NCBI RefSeq assembly: GCF_003815035.1
Contig: NZ_RKRK01000002.1
Span: 552,163 to 616,162, forward strand
DNA from: Abyssicoccus albus
Lineage (GTDB): Bacteria > Bacillota > Bacilli > Staphylococcales > Abyssicoccaceae
Direction: 5' to 3'
DNA: 64,000 nucleotides
A program made the translations under genes and the position numbers. How positions within the stretch are numbered: position 1 is the first letter of the stretch; each line of letters begins with the position of its first letter. This document shows positions 30,104-40,767 of this stretch, one piece after another. The notes beneath the pieces are model-generated. The model was given only the letters and a program-made list of their open reading frames with translations. It did not search any database and was not told the origin of the DNA.

Positions 30104-30244
30104 ATGGAGTGGATTGAAGTTGTGAATAACGTAGGTTTTCCAATTGCCATTTCATGTTACTTATTATTGAAAATTGAAGTGAAGTTAAATAAATTGATTT
30201 CACTCATTCATCAAACATTAGGTCATGAAGAATCAAGGTCATAA
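30104..30244 (+). CDS. YvrJ family protein (46 aa)
   Basis: A 46-residue ORF with the ribosome site AAGAGGTG. The N-terminus reads EWIEVVNNVGFPIAISCYLL, the hallmark of the YvrJ family: a short amphipathic start followed by one membrane helix. It completes the DUF1659-DUF2922-YvrJ trio. Confidence 0.8.
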   Translation: MEWIEVVNNVGFPIAISCYLLLKIEVKLNKLISLIHQTLGHEESRS

Positions 30245-30258
30245 GCTGACAATAAAAA

Positions 30259-30300
30259 TAGCGATAAAATTTGATGATGATCAAATTTTATCGCTATTTA
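30259..30300 (+). terminator. 17-bp-stem hairpin after yvrJ (repeat copy 2)
   Basis: TAGCGATAAAATTTGAT and its exact complement enclose the loop GATG, followed by TTTATTT. Both arms are identical to the hairpin at 18946-18983; only one loop base differs. Confidence 0.8.
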
Positions 30301-30314
30301 TTTGAGCTACCTTT

Positions 30315-30600
30315 CGGTAATCAGAGTATTTGTGATTTACTCTGAATACGGGGGCATTTTTGATGGATATCTGCTCGGTAATCAGAGTATTTGCGATTTA
30401 CTCTGAATACGGGGTCATTTTGATGAATATTTGCTCGGTAATCAGAGTATTTGCGATTTACTCTGAATACGGGGTCATTTTTGATGGATATCTGCTTGGT
30501 AATCAGAGTATTTGCGATTTACTCTGAATACGGAGTCATTTTTGACAGATATTCGCTTTATAATCAGATTATTTGTGATTTACTCTGAATACGAGGTTAT
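30315..30600. repeat. Array of five ~61-bp repeats, each with a hairpin
   Basis: The core TAATCAGAGTA begins at 30318, 30379, 30439, 30500 and, as TAATCAGATTA, at 30561: a period of 60-61 bp. In each unit TCAGAGTA pairs with TACTCTGA around about 9 bases, followed by the conserved AATACGGGG and CATTTTTGATGGATAT. Copies 2-4 are nearly identical; copies 1 and 5 are more diverged. No reading frame or ribosome site runs through it. Confidence 0.9.
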
Positions 30601-30776
30601 TTTCTGATTCATTTAAACAGAAGCATTGTCAATTGAAAATTGTAATATATTTATATTTATAAAGTTCTTCAATTAATTAACCTTATTTTTTTGATATGAT
30701 ATTTATATAGTTTATAAACATATTAACGAAATTAAATACAATCAATTTTACAAATACTTTAGTAAAGGTGATCATA

Positions 30777-31925
30777 GTGAAAATTATACATACAGCGGAT
30801 TGGCATTTAGGTAAGATGTTAAATAAAGTTGATCTCATTGAACATCAACAAACGATGTTAGAGCAATTTATTCATGCGATGGAAGAAGAGCGTCCAGATG
30901 TCATTGTCATTGCGGGTGATATTTATGACAAAGTAAATCCATCAAATGTTGCGTTAAATTTGTTCGAACAAACGATTGAGCGGCTGAATCAAGATGGTGA
31001 TGTTCCGATTGTGATCATTTCAGGTAATCACGATAGTAAAGAGAAATTAAGTTTTGCGAAGTATTGGATGGAGAAACAAAATATCCATATTAAGACGACA
31101 TACGAAGATGTTTTCTCGCCAGTTGAAATTAAAGGGATGAAGTTTTTTTGTATGCCATATTTTTCACCGCATTATATGCGTTCAAAAGAACATGATGTAG
31201 AAAGTCATTATGATGTTTATCGAGTGTTGGTAGATGCATTAAATCAAGAGGAATTAATTAACGATGATCATGTTAACTTCTGCGTTGGTCATTTATTTGT
31301 ACAAGGTGGGATGGAATCAGAATCTGAGAAAGATATTCAACAAGGAAATCTTGAGCTTGTACATGCTTCATTATTCAAAGATTTTGATCAAGTTCTACTC
31401 GGTCACCTACATAGTCCGTTCTCATTGGAAGATCAGAGATTTCAACATATTCACTATAGTGGGTCGTTACTTAAATATTCATTTGATGAAGAGAAGCAAC
31501 CGAAAGGTTATCGTGTAATTTCGATAGATAATGATGGAAATACGTCATCGAAATTTAAAGGACTTCAGGATCCATTTGCAATGAAAGTCTATCGTGGAAG
31601 TATATTTGATATTTTGAATAAAGAGGTTGAGTTTGATCCAGATACATATTTGAAATTTGAATTAACTGAAGTAAAAGAAGTGAATAATGCATATTATAAG
31701 CTTCGTAATATGTATCCAAATTTACTAGAAATCAAGCCAGTATTAGAACAGAGTGATTTAATTACAGAACAAGGTGAAGTGAATATCGAACGTTCTGATG
31801 AGGATATTGTGAAACAGTTTTATGAATTTGTTGAAGGTGAGTCATTCACTGAGTTGCAACAACAATATGTATTTGAAAAGATTAGGGGGATAGAGGACGA
31901 TGAAACCAATTCACTTAACCATTAA
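30777..31925 (+). CDS. sbcD: Nuclease SbcCD subunit D
   Basis: Mre11-type Mn-dependent nuclease, 382 residues. Phosphoesterase motifs: HTADWHLGK, AGDIYD, ISGNHDSKE and GHLHSP. With SbcC it cuts hairpins and protein-blocked DNA ends. I chose the GTG at 30777, 6 bases after AAAGGTG. Its end overlaps sbcC by 26 bp. Confidence 0.95.
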   Translation: MKIIHTADWHLGKMLNKVDLIEHQQTMLEQFIHAMEEERPDVIVIAGDIYDKVNPSNVALNLFEQTIERLNQDGDVPIVIISGNHDSKEKLSFAKYWMEKQNIHIKTTYEDVFSPVEIKGMKFFCMPYFSPHYMRSKEHDVESHYDVYRVLVDALNQEELINDDHVNFCVGHLFVQGGMESESEKDIQQGNLELVHASLFKDFDQVLLGHLHSPFSLEDQRFQHIHYSGSLLKYSFDEEKQPKGYRVISIDNDGNTSSKFKGLQDPFAMKVYRGSIFDILNKEVEFDPDTYLKFELTEVKEVNNAYYKLRNMYPNLLEIKPVLEQSDLITEQGEVNIERSDEDIVKQFYEFVEGESFTELQQQYVFEKIRGIEDDETNSLNH

Positions 31926-34900
31926 AAATATTGGACCTTACCGTAATGAATCAATAGATTTCACTGAAGTGAATGAGCAAGGCATATATATTGTAAATGG
32001 TCCAACAGGTGCGGGTAAAACATTTATCTTTGATGCAATTACTTATGCATTGTACAGAGATACATCCACTTCGACGAGAGATTTCAAAGCGATGCGTAGC
32101 AAGTTTGTTGAAGGGACAAATGAAGTATCAAAGATTCAGTTATTATTTGAATATGGTACGAAATATTATTATATTGATCGCCAACTTTCATATACAAAGC
32201 CAGAAAATAAAAATGAAACAAAAGAGCAATGTGCAATGTTTGAAGTTCAAGTCAATGATCAATATGAAATCATTAATCAACACCTCTTAGCAGATAGTGT
32301 TTCTTCGATTAATGAAACGGTCCATAACATATTGCATCTTACGATTGATCAGTTTAGGAAAGTATTTATATTGCCTCAAGGTGAATTTAAAGCATTATTA
32401 CATGCGCGTACAGAAGAACGGATGAAATTACTCCGAACGATTTTTGATACAGAGCGATTTGAATCATTGATGAATGTAATCAATAAAGACAAAAAAAAGA
32501 TTGAACAAACGATAATATCCGAACAAAACATTGCTCAATCAACGATGGGTGAAATCGTACAGACGATAAAAAATTTAACGAACGATTCAACAGATGTTGA
32601 AGCAATTGAAAAGATAAATGAATCACAGGCTGGGCAGTATGACAATATTAATAGTACTCATTTAAAGACTACAATCGATGTGTCAGAACAATTCATGAAA
32701 CAAAGTAACGAACGTATGAATGCACTCACTCGAGCATTACCAACGAAAGAAAAAGAAGTCAATACGTATCGAAATCAATTAAGTCAAGCCGAACAAAGGG
32801 AAGCTTTAATTAATGAGATTCGATCATTAGAAGTGCAATGGCACTCTTTAATTCAGAGTGACCATACGTCGATGCTTCAATTACATCAACAGATTGAACT
32901 TTTTAAAAAAGAAAAGACATATGAACATGACTTAACACAATATGTTGAAATGATAGAGCAAAGAGATCGCTATGCAAATGATTTAAATTCATTATCAGAA
33001 CAAATTATAAAAACTGAAGAATCAATACAAGACGAAAAAGAAACTCTTAATAATTTACAGAGGAAAAAGCCGGACATTGAACAGAAGAAAACCATATTTA
33101 CACAAAATACATTGTTCTATGAAAATAAAGATAAAATAAAAAACGCGATTCGTAATGTTGATCCGATGAGCAAAAAATTAGATGAAATGAATGAGCATAT
33201 TGAGGAAAAAACAACACGTAAGAAGGAATTGATTAAAACTATTGAGTCTTTAAAACAACAGTCACAATCCATGATGACTTTGTATGAGCAAAAAGATAAA
33301 TTTTCAAAAAAATTATTATCGTATGAAAGTCAACTGACTCAATTGAAACAATTACAACGCTATTCAAAAGAATATGGTCAAAAAGAATCACAACAAGAGG
33401 AGATCGATCATCAACTGATTAAGTTGCAAAAAGACCTTAAATCATATTTCGGTGAAGTGTTTGAAACAATCAATGCAGATCAAGTGGATGCATATATTAC
33501 GCTTAAAGCTTTTCAAGACAACAGTCAACACGATCAATGTATACTATGTCATCAACACATTGAACATCAACATAAAGAACATCATGATTTAAATTTTTTA
33601 AAAGAAAAAGATGGATTAGTTAATAAATTGTTTACTAATTATCACGATACAAAAAAGAAAATGAATCAATTATCCAATGAAATGAGCATACTTAAAAAGC
33701 AATATGAAGATATATTGGATTCTTTGAAGAAGGATAATGCACGATTTAATGTATCGTTGACAATAGAATCCAGCCATCATGATGTATCAACAGTAAACGA
33801 TTTTATTGAACATGTTACAGAGCGAATAGAACATTTCAAAACTGAAATGGAGCGTGTGACTAATAACATTGAACAAAGAGAGAAAGATATTAAAGAAATA
33901 GATTCTTTAAATCAACAGGTAGATGAAATAAATAGACAACTTGAATCATTAATGACACAAGATAAAGTTGAACTACAACAACAACTTAAACAATATAAAT
34001 CAACGATTGATGATTTTCAAACCTATACGAAATATGACGATATAGATTTGTTTATTCAGGAAATGACACGTTATAATGACGAATCGAAATTGTTTAGTCG
34101 TGAGTATGAAGCGGCAAATGAAAAAATTGAAGAAAAATCCCAAATTATTCAGCAATTAAACAGTAATAAAAAAGCAAAAGAAGAATTATTGAATCAGCTA
34201 AATCGTGACATATCTGAACGAAAAGAAGATATAAATCACATACTTAAACAATTTCAATATAACGATCCAACTGATATGTTAAACAATATTAAACAAAGTA
34301 ATATAGAGTCAATGGACCGAGTGTATCAACGATATATAAAAGAAAAAGAAGCTTTGAAAAGTAAGATTTTAACGAAAAAGCAAATGTTAAAAGGTGTTCC
34401 AAACTATAATAAAGAGTTAGTGATAGAGCGTTTAAATCAATCGGAGCATCAATTGAAGAATTTTCAAAATGAGCACATTAGTCTTCAAAAAGACTTGGAT
34501 CAATTGAATCGACAACATGAAAAATTATTGACTCAATACAATGATTTCATTGAAATTGAACGAACGAATAGAATGATTCGTAAAACATACTTAACATTGA
34601 ACGGTCACAATAAAATGAATTTAAAACTTGAATCTTATGTATTAAAATATTACTTCCAACGTGTATTAATTAGTGCGAATAAAAGATTGCTACAACTAAC
34701 TTCGAATCGATATGAATTTATAAATGAAAAGGTCTCTAACCAAGGTGGGGCAGGTTTAGAGATACAAGTGCTTGATCATTACAATAATGAAATTAGGAAA
34801 GCGACAACGTTAAGTGGTGGAGAAACGTTCCTTGCAAGTCTTTGTTTGGCACTCGGTTTGAGCGATGTCATTATAAGTCATCAAGGCGGCATTAAGATGG

Positions 34901-35100
34901 ATACGTTGTTTATTGATGAAGGCTTCGGGACATTAGACGAAGAAACGTTAGAGAAAGTAAATGATGTATTAGAAGAATTAAGAAACGACGGAAAACATAT
35001 CGGATTAATCTCGCATGTTAGAGAAATGAAAGAGCAGTTTCCTGCTCAAATTAAAGTACATAAACATATCGGGTATTCAACGATTGAATTAATTCATTAA
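31900..35100 (+). CDS. sbcC: Nuclease SbcCD subunit C
   Basis: Rad50-type SMC ATPase, 1066 residues. Walker A is NGPTGAGKTF near residue 37; long coiled coils run to and from a zinc hook Cys547-x-x-Cys550 (CILCHQH); the C-terminal head has the signature LSGGETFLASL and Walker B TLFIDEGFGTLD. Partner of the overlapping sbcD. Confidence 0.96.
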   Translation: MKPIHLTIKNIGPYRNESIDFTEVNEQGIYIVNGPTGAGKTFIFDAITYALYRDTSTSTRDFKAMRSKFVEGTNEVSKIQLLFEYGTKYYYIDRQLSYTKPENKNETKEQCAMFEVQVNDQYEIINQHLLADSVSSINETVHNILHLTIDQFRKVFILPQGEFKALLHARTEERMKLLRTIFDTERFESLMNVINKDKKKIEQTIISEQNIAQSTMGEIVQTIKNLTNDSTDVEAIEKINESQAGQYDNINSTHLKTTIDVSEQFMKQSNERMNALTRALPTKEKEVNTYRNQLSQAEQREALINEIRSLEVQWHSLIQSDHTSMLQLHQQIELFKKEKTYEHDLTQYVEMIEQRDRYANDLNSLSEQIIKTEESIQDEKETLNNLQRKKPDIEQKKTIFTQNTLFYENKDKIKNAIRNVDPMSKKLDEMNEHIEEKTTRKKELIKTIESLKQQSQSMMTLYEQKDKFSKKLLSYESQLTQLKQLQRYSKEYGQKESQQEEIDHQLIKLQKDLKSYFGEVFETINADQVDAYITLKAFQDNSQHDQCILCHQHIEHQHKEHHDLNFLKEKDGLVNKLFTNYHDTKKKMNQLSNEMSILKKQYEDILDSLKKDNARFNVSLTIESSHHDVSTVNDFIEHVTERIEHFKTEMERVTNNIEQREKDIKEIDSLNQQVDEINRQLESLMTQDKVELQQQLKQYKSTIDDFQTYTKYDDIDLFIQEMTRYNDESKLFSREYEAANEKIEEKSQIIQQLNSNKKAKEELLNQLNRDISERKEDINHILKQFQYNDPTDMLNNIKQSNIESMDRVYQRYIKEKEALKSKILTKKQMLKGVPNYNKELVIERLNQSEHQLKNFQNEHISLQKDLDQLNRQHEKLLTQYNDFIEIERTNRMIRKTYLTLNGHNKMNLKLESYVLKYYFQRVLISANKRLLQLTSNRYEFINEKVSNQGGAGLEIQVLDHYNNEIRKATTLSGGETFLASLCLALGLSDVIISHQGGIKMDTLFIDEGFGTLDEETLEKVNDVLEELRNDGKHIGLISHVREMKEQFPAQIKVHKHIGYSTIELIH

Positions 35101-35207
35101 GAAGCATGATTTTAATAAACTGTCACATAGTATTCACAATAACGTATGATTAATTTAGTATGATATATATTGAAAGTTATATTTTATATTAGTGGGGGGC
35201 CATCTTG

Positions 35208-35816
35208 ATGAAAAAAATAATATTCATAACGATCACTGCTATCCTTCTGTTAACAGCTTGTAATCAATCAAGAATTGAGATTGCACCGGGGTATGGCAAT
35301 GTTGTAGAAGATTTCGAAGTGACTAATCAAAATAATAAGAAATTTAGTGAAGAAGATTTAAAAGGTACAGTAACACTTGTCGATTTTATTTTCACTAATT
35401 GTGAGACGGTGTGTCCTCCGATGACGCATAATATGGCGAGTGTATCAGATCAATTGGAAGAAGAAGGCATTACAGATTATCAAATTGTTAGTTTCTCAGT
35501 AGATCCTGAAAATGATAAACCTAAAAATTTAAAAGAATACATTAAAAAATATAATGTTCCAGATGATAAATGGTCACTTGTGACAGGCTATGATTATGAT
35601 TTTATAAGAAGTTTTGCAGAACATAACTTCAAAACAATTGTCGCTCCACCACCTGAGAGCAGTGATCAAGTGACACATGGGACTTCATTCTATTTATTAG
35701 ATCAAGAAGGGAAAGTCATTAAAACATATAGTGGTATTGATTCTGGTGATAAGAAGTTTCCACAAGAGGAAATCGTTTTAGATGTGAAGACTGTAATTAA
35801 TGAAGGACCGATGTAA
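35208..35816 (+). CDS. SCO1/SenC family copper chaperone lipoprotein
   Basis: 202 residues with a lipoprotein signal ending in LLLTAC (lipobox Cys about residue 19), so anchored outside the membrane. The thioredoxin fold carries CETVC and, near the C-terminus, the His in THGTSFYLLD: the Cu ligands for assembling the CuA centre of cytochrome oxidase. Ribosome site GTGGGGGG. No oxidase genes nearby. Confidence 0.9.
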   Translation: MKKIIFITITAILLLTACNQSRIEIAPGYGNVVEDFEVTNQNNKKFSEEDLKGTVTLVDFIFTNCETVCPPMTHNMASVSDQLEEEGITDYQIVSFSVDPENDKPKNLKEYIKKYNVPDDKWSLVTGYDYDFIRSFAEHNFKTIVAPPPESSDQVTHGTSFYLLDQEGKVIKTYSGIDSGDKKFPQEEIVLDVKTVINEGPM

Positions 35817-35820
35817 TATA

Positions 35821-35866
35821 AAAGACATGCATTATACTTTGATCAAAGTATAATGCATGTCTTTTT
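35821..35866. terminator. Bidirectional terminator between the SCO1 gene and mscL
   Basis: AAAGACATGCATTATACTTT and its exact complement enclose GATC, with TTTTT after; perfect 20-bp stem. Confidence 0.9.
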
Positions 35867-35894
35867 CAATTAAACTATTTTCATATGTTCAATA

Positions 35895-36251
35895 TTACTT
35901 ATGCTTTAATAAATCACGGATTTCAGACAATAAAACAGTTTGCTCGTCTTCTTCATCTTCTGCAACAAACTTATTACGTGTCACTGTATTAACAATTTTG
36001 ACAAACATGAATATAGCAAAACCGATAATTACAAAGTCAATAATTGATTGGATGAACATGCCGTATTGTATCCCTTTATATGTCCAATCTGATGTAAAAT
36101 CTGTTGAACCAAAGATTAAACCAATTAATGGCATAATGATATTTTCAACAAGTGACGACACAATCTTACCGAATGCAGCACCCATAACAACAGCAACTGC
36201 AAGGTCTAATACATTCCCACGAAGTAAAAACTCTTTAAATTCTTTAATCAT
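35895..36251 (-). CDS. mscL: Large-conductance mechanosensitive channel MscL
   Basis: 118-residue pentameric channel that opens under membrane tension. [24 protein letters not shown] is the highly conserved start and first pore helix; a second helix and a charged C-terminal bundle follow. Start at the Met of MIKEFKEF, after GGTGG. The 36252-36702 gap beyond it is AT-rich and holds the acnA leader; TTTACT with TAAAAT 17 bp later (36639-36667) is a weak acnA promoter candidate. Confidence 0.95.
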   Translation of the reverse strand: MIKEFKEFLLRGNVLDLAVAVVMGAAFGKIVSSLVENIIMPLIGLIFGSTDFTSDWTYKGIQYGMFIQSIIDFVIIGFAIFMFVKIVNTVTRNKFVAEDEEDEQTVLLSEIRDLLKHK

Positions 36252-36702
36252 ATTCTCACCACCTATATTATAATCTTCTTTAATATATATTATTTTGAAA
36301 TGAAAGTAAATATACACGTAAATTTACAGAATTATGTATATTTTTATATAATAGATGATTAATCATACATACAAGCCCTTAAACATTTATATAAATTATA
36401 TAAGTATTGAAATTTTATTTGCTTTAATTTATATAACAATTATTAATTTTAATCTATGTCATTAAACATGATTAGAATGATGTATATTGGTAAAGTAGAG
36501 ATACTTACGTTAGTGTTCTTAATTTCTAGAACGAAACAACAATACTTTAATTATGTTGATGAAGATGTATAAACTGGATAATTGATTCATTGGTGTTATA
36601 GAAGAAATTAAAGCGTTATCAAAAAGTTAAGGTCAACTAGTTTACTTATTTAGGTAAGTTCTATAAAATATAAAGAGAAGATTATATTAGGGGGAATATC
36701 TA

Positions 36703-39420
36703 ATGACAACCAATTTGCAAGAAAATGCTGTAAAGAAGTTTGAATTAAACTCACAGACGTATACATACTATAGTCTGAAGTCACTAGAAGACGCTGGACT
36801 TACTGAAATTAACAAGTTACCGTATTCGATTCGTGTGTTATTAGAGTCTGTTTTACGTCAGTTTGATGGTAAAGTGATCACTGAAGAACACATTAAAACA
36901 TTATGTGAATGGGCGAACACTCAAGGTAAAGAAGGAGGAGAGGTGCCTTTCAAACCATCACGTGTTATTTTACAAGATTTCACTGGTGTTCCAGCCGTTG
37001 TTGATTTAGCGTCACTTCGTAAAGCGATGGATGATGTTGATGGTGATATCTCGAAGATTAATCCAGAAGTACCGGTAGACTTGGTCATTGACCATTCAGT
37101 GCAAGTTGATGACTACGGAAATCCTGACTCATTAGAGCGTAATATGAAATTAGAATTTATGCGTAATGAAGAGCGTTATAAATTCTTAAACTGGGCAACA
37201 AAAGCGTTTGATAATTATCGTGCTGTACCACCAGCTACTGGGATCGTCCATCAAGTAAACTTAGAATATTTAGCAAATGTTGTTCATGTTCGTGATATGA
37301 ATGATGAAGTAAACGTTACATTCCCTGACACATTAGTCGGTACTGATTCTCATACAACAATGATTAACGGTATTGGTGTACTTGGTTGGGGTGTTGGTGG
37401 AATTGAAGCCGAAGCAGGTATGTTAGGTCAACCTTCTTATATCCCAATGCCTGAAGTTATCGGTGTTAAATTAACGAACGCATTACCTGAAGGTGCAACT
37501 GCTACAGATTTAGCATTACGTGTGACTGAATTGTTACGTAAAGAAGGCGTTGTTGGTAAATTTGTAGAATACTTTGGAGAAGGTGTAACGAATTTACCAC
37601 TTGCTGATCGTGCGACAATTGCTAATATGGCGCCCGAATACGGAGCAACATGTGGATTCTTCCCTGTCGATGAAGAATCATTATCATATATGGAACTTAC
37701 AGGTCGTGACGTTGAGCAAGTCGAAATTGTTAAAACTTACTTAACTGAGAATAATATGTTCTTCGATCCTGAATTGGAAGAACCTAAATATACTAAAGTT
37801 GTAGAGTTAGATTTATCGACAGTAGAACCATCATTATCTGGTCCTAAACGTCCACAAGATTTAATCAACTTAAGTGATATGCAAAAAGAATTCCAAAAAT
37901 CAGTCACAGCGAAGAGTGGAAATGCTGGACATGGTTTATCTAAAGATGAATTTGATAAAAAAGCGATTATTAAATTCAAAGATCAAGATGATGTTGAAAT
38001 GACAACGGGTGACATTGCAATTGCTGCCATTACATCTTGTACAAACACATCAAACCCATATGTGATGTTAGGTGCCGGTTTAGTTGCTAAAAAAGCAATT
38101 GAAAAAGGACTAACAGTGCCTGAATATGTTAAAACATCTTTAGCACCAGGTTCAAAAGTCGTGACTGGATATTTAAATGATTCAGGATTACAACAATATT
38201 TAGACGAATTAGGATTTAACTTGGTTGGATACGGTTGTACGACATGTATCGGTAACTCTGGACCATTAAAAGAAGAAATCGAAATGGCGATTGGAGAAGC
38301 TGATTTACTTGTTTCTTCTGTATTAAGTGGTAATCGTAACTTTGAAGGACGTATTCATCCATTAGTGAAGGCAAACTATCTTGCGTCTCCTCCGCTTGTT
38401 GTCGCTTATGCCTTGGCAGGAACAGTAGATATTGATTTACAAAATGATCCAATTGGCCAAGATGCAAGTGGACAAGATGTATATCTTAAAGATATTTGGC
38501 CATCAACTGAAGAAGTTAATAAAGCTGTCAAAGAAACAGTTACACCAGAATTATTCCGTGAAGAATATGAACGTGTGTTTGATTCAAATGAAGTATGGAA
38601 TGAAATTGAGACGACAGATCAACCATTATATGATTTCGATGAGAATTCAACGTATATTCAGAATCCGTCATTCTTCCAAAACCTTGAAACAACACCAGAA
38701 GACATTCAACCATTGAGTGGACTTCGCGTATTAGGTAAGTTTGGAGACTCTGTAACAACTGACCATATTTCTCCAGCGGGTGCGATTGGTAAGGATACAC
38801 CAGCAGGAAAATATCTAATCGAAAAAGGAGTTTCTCCTCGGGACTTTAACTCATATGGATCACGTCGTGGTAACCACGAGGTAATGATGCGTGGTACATT
38901 TGCGAATATTAGAATCCGCAATGAAATTGCACCAGGTACTGAAGGCGGATTCACAACATATTGGCCAAATGGAGAAGTAATGCCGATCTATGATGCAGCG
39001 ATGAAATATAAAGAAGACAATACTGGATTAGTTGTTATTGCAGGTCAAGATTACGGTATGGGATCAAGTCGTGACTGGGCTGCAAAAGGAACGAATTTAT
39101 TAGGTGTGAAAACTGTAATTGCAGAGAGTTATGAACGTATTCATCGTTCAAACTTAGTGATGATGGGTGTATTACCTTTACAATTTAAAGAAGGGGATAC
39201 AATCGAATCATTAGGATTAACAGGAGAAGAAACATTCGACGTTGATGTACAAGAAGGTGTTAAGCCTGGAGATTACGTTCAAGTGAAGGCGACTCATACT
39301 GATGGTTCTGTGAAAGAATTCGAAGTATTAGCGCGCTTTGATTCAGATGTCGAAGTAGACTACTACAGACACGGTGGAATTCTTCAAATGGTTTTACGCC
39401 AAAAATTAGCAAACTCATAA
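36703..39420 (+). CDS. acnA: Aconitate hydratase AcnA
   Basis: 905-residue aconitase of the TCA cycle converting citrate to isocitrate. The [4Fe-4S] ligands are the Cys in TSCTNTSNP and the pair in [30 protein letters not shown] is conserved, and the swivel domain holds [13 protein letters not shown]. Ribosome site AGGGGG. Apparently monocistronic with a strong terminator. Confidence 0.97.
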   Translation: MTTNLQENAVKKFELNSQTYTYYSLKSLEDAGLTEINKLPYSIRVLLESVLRQFDGKVITEEHIKTLCEWANTQGKEGGEVPFKPSRVILQDFTGVPAVVDLASLRKAMDDVDGDISKINPEVPVDLVIDHSVQVDDYGNPDSLERNMKLEFMRNEERYKFLNWATKAFDNYRAVPPATGIVHQVNLEYLANVVHVRDMNDEVNVTFPDTLVGTDSHTTMINGIGVLGWGVGGIEAEAGMLGQPSYIPMPEVIGVKLTNALPEGATATDLALRVTELLRKEGVVGKFVEYFGEGVTNLPLADRATIANMAPEYGATCGFFPVDEESLSYMELTGRDVEQVEIVKTYLTENNMFFDPELEEPKYTKVVELDLSTVEPSLSGPKRPQDLINLSDMQKEFQKSVTAKSGNAGHGLSKDEFDKKAIIKFKDQDDVEMTTGDIAIAAITSCTNTSNPYVMLGAGLVAKKAIEKGLTVPEYVKTSLAPGSKVVTGYLNDSGLQQYLDELGFNLVGYGCTTCIGNSGPLKEEIEMAIGEADLLVSSVLSGNRNFEGRIHPLVKANYLASPPLVVAYALAGTVDIDLQNDPIGQDASGQDVYLKDIWPSTEEVNKAVKETVTPELFREEYERVFDSNEVWNEIETTDQPLYDFDENSTYIQNPSFFQNLETTPEDIQPLSGLRVLGKFGDSVTTDHISPAGAIGKDTPAGKYLIEKGVSPRDFNSYGSRRGNHEVMMRGTFANIRIRNEIAPGTEGGFTTYWPNGEVMPIYDAAMKYKEDNTGLVVIAGQDYGMGSSRDWAAKGTNLLGVKTVIAESYERIHRSNLVMMGVLPLQFKEGDTIESLGLTGEETFDVDVQEGVKPGDYVQVKATHTDGSVKEFEVLARFDSDVEVDYYRHGGILQMVLRQKLANS

Positions 39421-39433
39421 TCATTAAATTGAT

Positions 39434-39469
39434 GAAAAAGAGTGAGCATTTATGCTCACTCTTTTATAT
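39434..39469 (+). terminator. Terminator after acnA
   Basis: AAAGAGTGAGCA / TGCTCACTCTTT, perfect 12-bp stem with a 4-base loop, then TATATTT. Confidence 0.85.
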
Positions 39470-39488
39470 TTAGTATGGAGGTATTTAA

Positions 39489-39911
39489 ATGCATTATACT
39501 GAGACAGAAATAAATGTAAGGTATGCTGAAACGGATAAGATGGATGTAGTGTATCATTCGAACTATTTAATTTGGTTTGAAGTTGCACGAACTGAATTTA
39601 TAGAACAAGTTGGGTTTTCATATGCTGATATGGAAAAAGCGGGTGTGATCAGTCCTGTAGTCGACGTAAAATTATCATATAAAAGAAGTATTACTTATCC
39701 TGAAAAAATAATTGTTAAAACATGGATTAAACAATATTCACCAATTAGAACGGTCTATGAATATGAAGTCATAAAAGAAAATGGACAATTGGCTGCAACA
39801 GGTGAAACAACACATGTCATATTAAATCGTGAATCGATGAGACCCATTCGATTGGATCGACATTTTAAAGAATGGCATGAAAAATATATGGAACTTTATG
39901 AATCAAACTAA
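39489..39911 (+). CDS. Hot-dog fold acyl-CoA thioesterase
   Basis: 140-residue protein of the 4-hydroxybenzoyl-CoA / YbgC-FadM thioesterase family. VRYAETDKMDVVYHSNYLIWFE contains the catalytic Asp (ETDxMxVVYHxNY). In staphylococci a gene of this type follows acnA. Substrate unknown. TATGGAGG ribosome site. Confidence 0.87.
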   Translation: MHYTETEINVRYAETDKMDVVYHSNYLIWFEVARTEFIEQVGFSYADMEKAGVISPVVDVKLSYKRSITYPEKIIVKTWIKQYSPIRTVYEYEVIKENGQLAATGETTHVILNRESMRPIRLDRHFKEWHEKYMELYESN

Positions 39912-39913
39912 AA

Positions 39914-39947
39914 AAGATACCACAGATTGTCTGTGGTATCTTTAACT
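39914..39947. terminator. Terminator between the thioesterase gene and plsY
   Basis: AAAGATACCACAGA / TCTGTGGTATCTTT, perfect 14-bp stem, loop TTG. Serves both converging genes. Confidence 0.8.
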
Positions 39948-40526
39948 TTAAATTTTAGCTTTCGATTCAGTACCGTTGATCAAACGTTTGATATTACTTC
40001 GGTGTCGAATAATAATAATCACCATGATGATAAAGGATAAGGTGATAAAGATTAAATCTTGAGTGAAAATTGAACAGATGAATAATACAATTGCTGAAAG
40101 TATACTAGACAGCGAAACATATTTTGAAATTTTTAATGTGAATAAAAAAAATAAAGCAAGTCCAATGAAAATAGCTGGGTGAAATGCTAATATTGCACCC
40201 GCACTGGTTGCAACCGCTTTTCCACCTTTAAATTTCAAGTATATAGGGTAGACATGACCGATCGCTGCTACGATTCCAAATATAAGACCACTTAATTCGA
40301 TGTTAAATATGAGTGGAAATAAGACAGGAATAAAACCTTTCAACATATCCAATAATAATACAATAACACCTGGCTTCTTCCCTAAAACTCTAAATGTATT
40401 TGTTGTACCAATATTTCCACTACCGTAATTTCTTAAATCTTTTTTATAAAATAATTTGCCTATAATTAAACTATTGGGAACTGCACCTAATAAATAGGAG
40501 ATGATCAATAATATCGCGATATACAT
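39948..40526 (-). CDS. plsY: Acyl-phosphate:glycerol-3-phosphate acyltransferase PlsY
   Basis: Membrane acyltransferase (192 residues, about 5-6 helices) that makes lysophosphatidic acid from acyl-phosphate. Motifs: GSGNIGTTNTFRVLG, GHVYPIYLKFKGGKAVAT and IVRHRSNIKRL-like IIRHRSNI. Start at the Met of MYIAILL, after GAGGCG. Divergent from parE, as in staphylococci. Confidence 0.94.
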   Translation of the reverse strand: MYIAILLIISYLLGAVPNSLIIGKLFYKKDLRNYGSGNIGTTNTFRVLGKKPGVIVLLLDMLKGFIPVLFPLIFNIELSGLIFGIVAAIGHVYPIYLKFKGGKAVATSAGAILAFHPAIFIGLALFFLFTLKISKYVSLSSILSAIVLFICSIFTQDLIFITLSFIIMVIIIIRHRSNIKRLINGTESKAKI

Positions 40527-40767
40527 TCTATTTCGCCTCAATTCAGTTGAATTAAATATATAAATTAGTACCTACTACTAATATAACATATTATTTTATA
40601 AGAACGTAATGTTATTTATAAATTCCATAATATTATTATGTAAACCTAATGGTTTTGTATTATTTATATTTTAAAGTATAATGAAGTGAATGTGTAATTA
40701 GCATTGATTATGATCAGTATACTAGATAAAATAGAAATATTAGAACGTATGTTTGGAGGTATGTTCA

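Noticed and set aside
30315-30600. CRISPR array
   Set aside because: The whole 61-bp unit is conserved between copies; there are no short identical repeats alternating with unique spacers, and no cas genes.
35857-36273. 138-codon plus-strand ORF
   Set aside because: It is the antisense shadow of mscL, whose sequence is unmistakable.
38216-38954. Overlapping ORFs on both strands within acnA
   Set aside because: They are alternative frames of the highly conserved aconitase gene, with no ribosome sites or domains.
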